Assembly: GCF_001742745.1 (NCBI RefSeq)
Contig: NZ_MJAK01000003.1
Span: 231,058-295,057, forward strand
Direction of reading: 5' to 3'
Length of the DNA stretch: 64,000 bases
DNA from: Curtobacterium sp. ER1/6
Lineage (GTDB): Bacteria; Actinomycetota; Actinomycetes; Actinomycetales; Microbacteriaceae
The notes beneath the pieces were generated by a model, which was not told where the DNA came from, made no database searches, and saw only the letters and a program-made list of their open reading frames with translations. Shown piece after piece: positions 62,320 to 64,000 of this stretch. How positions within the stretch are numbered: position 1 is the first letter of the stretch; each line of letters opens with the position of its first letter. Made by a program: the position numbers and the translations under genes.

Positions 62320-63108
62320 ATGTACGCAACGGAGCGGCAGGACGCCATCGCCGCCGCGCTGCATTCGGCCGGGCGGGTGTCGGTCGCCGACCTCGCCGAA
62401 CACTTCGACGTGACCACCGAGACCGTCCGGCGCGACCTCGACGCCCTCGAGACCGCCGGTGTCCTGCGCCGGGTGCACGGGGGTGCGGTCCCCGTCGGTC
62501 GGTCGAGCGTCGTCGAGCTCAGCGTCGCCGAGCGCGAGGGACAGCACGGCACCGCGAAGACCGCGATCGCGCGCGCCGCGATGCGGCTCGTGCCGTCGAC
62601 CTTCACCGGCTCGATCGCCCTCGACGCGGGCACGACCTGCGCCGCCGTCGCCGCCGAGCTCGCACGGTGGGAGCCGGCGACGCCCGGGGCGACCCTGACC
62701 GTCGTCACCAACTCCGTGCCGATCGCCGCGGTCCTGCAGCACAGCGCCCACGTCGAGCTCCACCTGCTCGGCGGCCGGGTCCGCGGGGTGACGAGCGCCG
62801 CCGTCGGCACCGCGACCGTCGAGCAGATCGCCGGTCTGCGCCCCGACGTCGCCTTCGTCGGCACGAACGGCCTGTCCGCGGGCTTCGGGCTGAGCACGCC
62901 CGACGAGTACGAGGCCGGCGTGAAGGGCGCGTACGTCCTCGCCGCGCGCCGGAGCGTCGTGCTCGCCGACGCCGCGAAGCACGGGGTGGAGGCGCTCATG
63001 CGCTTCGCGCGCCTCGACGAGATCGACACGCTCGTCACCGACCAGGAGCCCCCGGCGGACCTCGCCGTCGCGCTCGCCGACGCCGACGTGGAGGTCGTGG
63101 TCGCATGA
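62320..63108 (+). CDS. DeoR family transcriptional repressor of fructose use
   Basis: The 262-residue repressor has a DeoR winged helix (RVSVADLAEHFDVTTETVRRDLDAL, residues 18-42) and a DeoRC sugar-phosphate sensor domain (IALDAGTTCAAVAAEL, VVTNSVPIAAVL, DVAFVGTNGLSAGFGLSTPDEYE, VLADAAKHG). Those bind phosphorylated sugars such as fructose-1-phosphate. The stop overlaps the start of fruK, so it is probably the operon's own repressor, acting at the direct repeats at 62227. Confidence 0.92.
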   Translation: MYATERQDAIAAALHSAGRVSVADLAEHFDVTTETVRRDLDALETAGVLRRVHGGAVPVGRSSVVELSVAEREGQHGTAKTAIARAAMRLVPSTFTGSIALDAGTTCAAVAAELARWEPATPGATLTVVTNSVPIAAVLQHSAHVELHLLGGRVRGVTSAAVGTATVEQIAGLRPDVAFVGTNGLSAGFGLSTPDEYEAGVKGAYVLAARRSVVLADAAKHGVEALMRFARLDEIDTLVTDQEPPADLAVALADADVEVVVA

Positions 63109-64000
63109 GGCCCGAGAACGGCACCGTCCAGCACAGCACCCGCATCGTCACCGTGACGCCCAACCCGTCCCTCGACCGCACGATCGAGCTCGGCGGCGAG
63201 CTGCAGCGTGGCGCCGTCCAGCGTGCCGTGCGCACCACGGCCGAGCCCGGCGGCAAGGGCGTCAACGTGTCCCGCGTGGTCGTCGCGAGCGGGGGCGACA
63301 CCCTCGCCGTCCTGCCGGGCGACGAGCTCGACCCCGTCCTGCTCGGCCTGGCGACCCGGGGCATCCCGACCCTCGCGCTGCCGATCGGTGCGCCGCTGCG
63401 GTCGAACGTCACCGTCACCGAGCCGACCGGCACGACGACGAAGCTCAACGAGCCCGGCCCCTCGCTGGCCGGACGGCTCGACGACCTCGCCGCGCTCGTC
63501 GCCGACGCCGCGGGCCCGACGCCGACCGGACCGGCCGCCCGCTGGGTCGTCCTCGCCGGTTCGCTCCCGCCCGGGCTGCCCGACGACGCCCTCGCCGTGC
63601 TCGTCCGCGCGGTCCGCCGGCGGCACGGCGACGACGTCCGCATCGCGGTCGACTCGTCGGGCGTCCCGTTCACCGCGCTGCTGCAGTCCGGGGAGCGGAT
63701 CGACCTGGTGAAGCCGAACGCCGAGGAGCTCGCCGAGGTCGTCGGTGGCGACCCCGACGTGTACGAGCAGGACCCGGACGCGGCCGTCGCGGCAGCGCAC
63801 CGCCTGCGGCACAAGCACGTCGACACCGTCCTGCTCACCCTGGGCAGCGCCGGCGCCGTCCTGGTGTCGGACGAGGGCGCCTTCGCCGCCGCCGCACCCC
63901 GGATCGTCGCCCGCTCGACGGTCGGAGCGGGGGACTCATCGCTCGCCGGATACCTGCTCGCCGAGGTCGCCGGAGCGACCCCCGCCGAGCGGCTCCCCCC
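63105..64000 (+). CDS. fruK: 1-phosphofructokinase, 3'-incomplete
   Basis: The first 298 residues of a PfkB-family kinase are visible before the window ends. They show the N-terminal VTVTPNPSLDRTIEL, AEPGGKGVNVSRVV substrate loop, GSLPPGLPDDALAVLV, DLVKPNAEELAEVVGG and catalytic STVGAGDSSLAGYLL (Asp base). It phosphorylates fructose-1-phosphate (or tagatose-6-phosphate). The neighbouring DeoR regulator favours the fructose pathway, with a PTS permease gene expected next. ATG 63105 overlaps the regulator stop (ATGA). Confidence 0.9.
   Translation, partial: MRPENGTVQHSTRIVTVTPNPSLDRTIELGGELQRGAVQRAVRTTAEPGGKGVNVSRVVVASGGDTLAVLPGDELDPVLLGLATRGIPTLALPIGAPLRSNVTVTEPTGTTTKLNEPGPSLAGRLDDLAALVADAAGPTPTGPAARWVVLAGSLPPGLPDDALAVLVRAVRRRHGDDVRIAVDSSGVPFTALLQSGERIDLVKPNAEELAEVVGGDPDVYEQDPDAAVAAAHRLRHKHVDTVLLTLGSAGAVLVSDEGAFAAAAPRIVARSTVGAGDSSLAGYLLAEVAGATPAERLP

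Overview
The window reads as a chromosomal segment of a very GC-rich actinobacterium, most likely family Microbacteriaceae and plausibly Curtobacterium. The reasons are strong G/C bias at third codon positions, HspR/HAIR heat-shock control, a FadR/LacI/DeoR-rich sugar-use repertoire, and cell-surface proteins with a class-E-sortase-like LAXTG signal. The genus call is inference from style and gene content. I see no rRNA, tRNA, CRISPR array, insertion sequence or phage gene.

Layout. 1-2.6 kb: end of a short-chain dehydrogenase, an ABC-F ATPase and a DUF3151 protein. 2.6-9.1 kb (minus): a coupled sugar operon of binding lipoprotein, two permeases and a GH2 beta-galactosidase. 9.3-10.8 kb: a small acidic protein coupled to an Rv2629/Balon-like ribosome hibernation factor. 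10.9-13.2 kb: divergent MFS exporter and FadR-type regulator around a palindromic operator, plus a 51-aa protein. 13.4-22.2 kb: a LacI regulator, then an Opp-type transporter, an alpha/beta hydrolase and a GH1 beta-glucosidase, all coupled by 4-nt overlaps. 22.2-26.5 kb: an ankyrin-repeat protein, an O-antigen-ligase-like membrane protein with an aberrant 3' end, a Wzz/BY-kinase, and a 5'-truncated protein-tyrosine-phosphatase remnant, i.e. a decayed polysaccharide locus. 26.5-29.2 kb: a DUF3060 lipoprotein and a secreted protein with three 90-aa repeats. 29.3-33.5 kb: dnaK-grpE-dnaJ-hspR.

33.5-44.8 kb is dominated by three large secreted or wall-anchored proteins interspersed with a GntR regulator, a 49-aa CxxC protein, an RlmG/RsmC-type methyltransferase and an aldo/keto reductase. 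44.9-50.4 kb: a small conserved protein, GH2 beta-mannosidase, priming sugar transferase and TatA. 50.4-53.1 kb: an acyltransferase-like membrane protein and a DHA2-type MFS exporter. 53.2-55.4 kb: ClpB lacking the usual N-domain, behind a near-consensus HAIR operator. 55.4-61.5 kb: response regulator, histidine kinase, two paralogous lipoproteins, a peptidoglycan-binding efflux adaptor, and a MacB-like ATPase and permease. 61.6-64 kb: DUF2231 protein, then a DeoR regulator and the start of 1-phosphofructokinase.

How the parts work together: two complete uptake-and-hydrolysis systems and two further glycosidase or fructose modules suggest a plant- or soil-associated lifestyle on oligosaccharides. 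HspR should repress both the dnaK operon and clpB. Several intergenic regions carry long hairpins, some sharing one stem sequence, which probably act as terminators.
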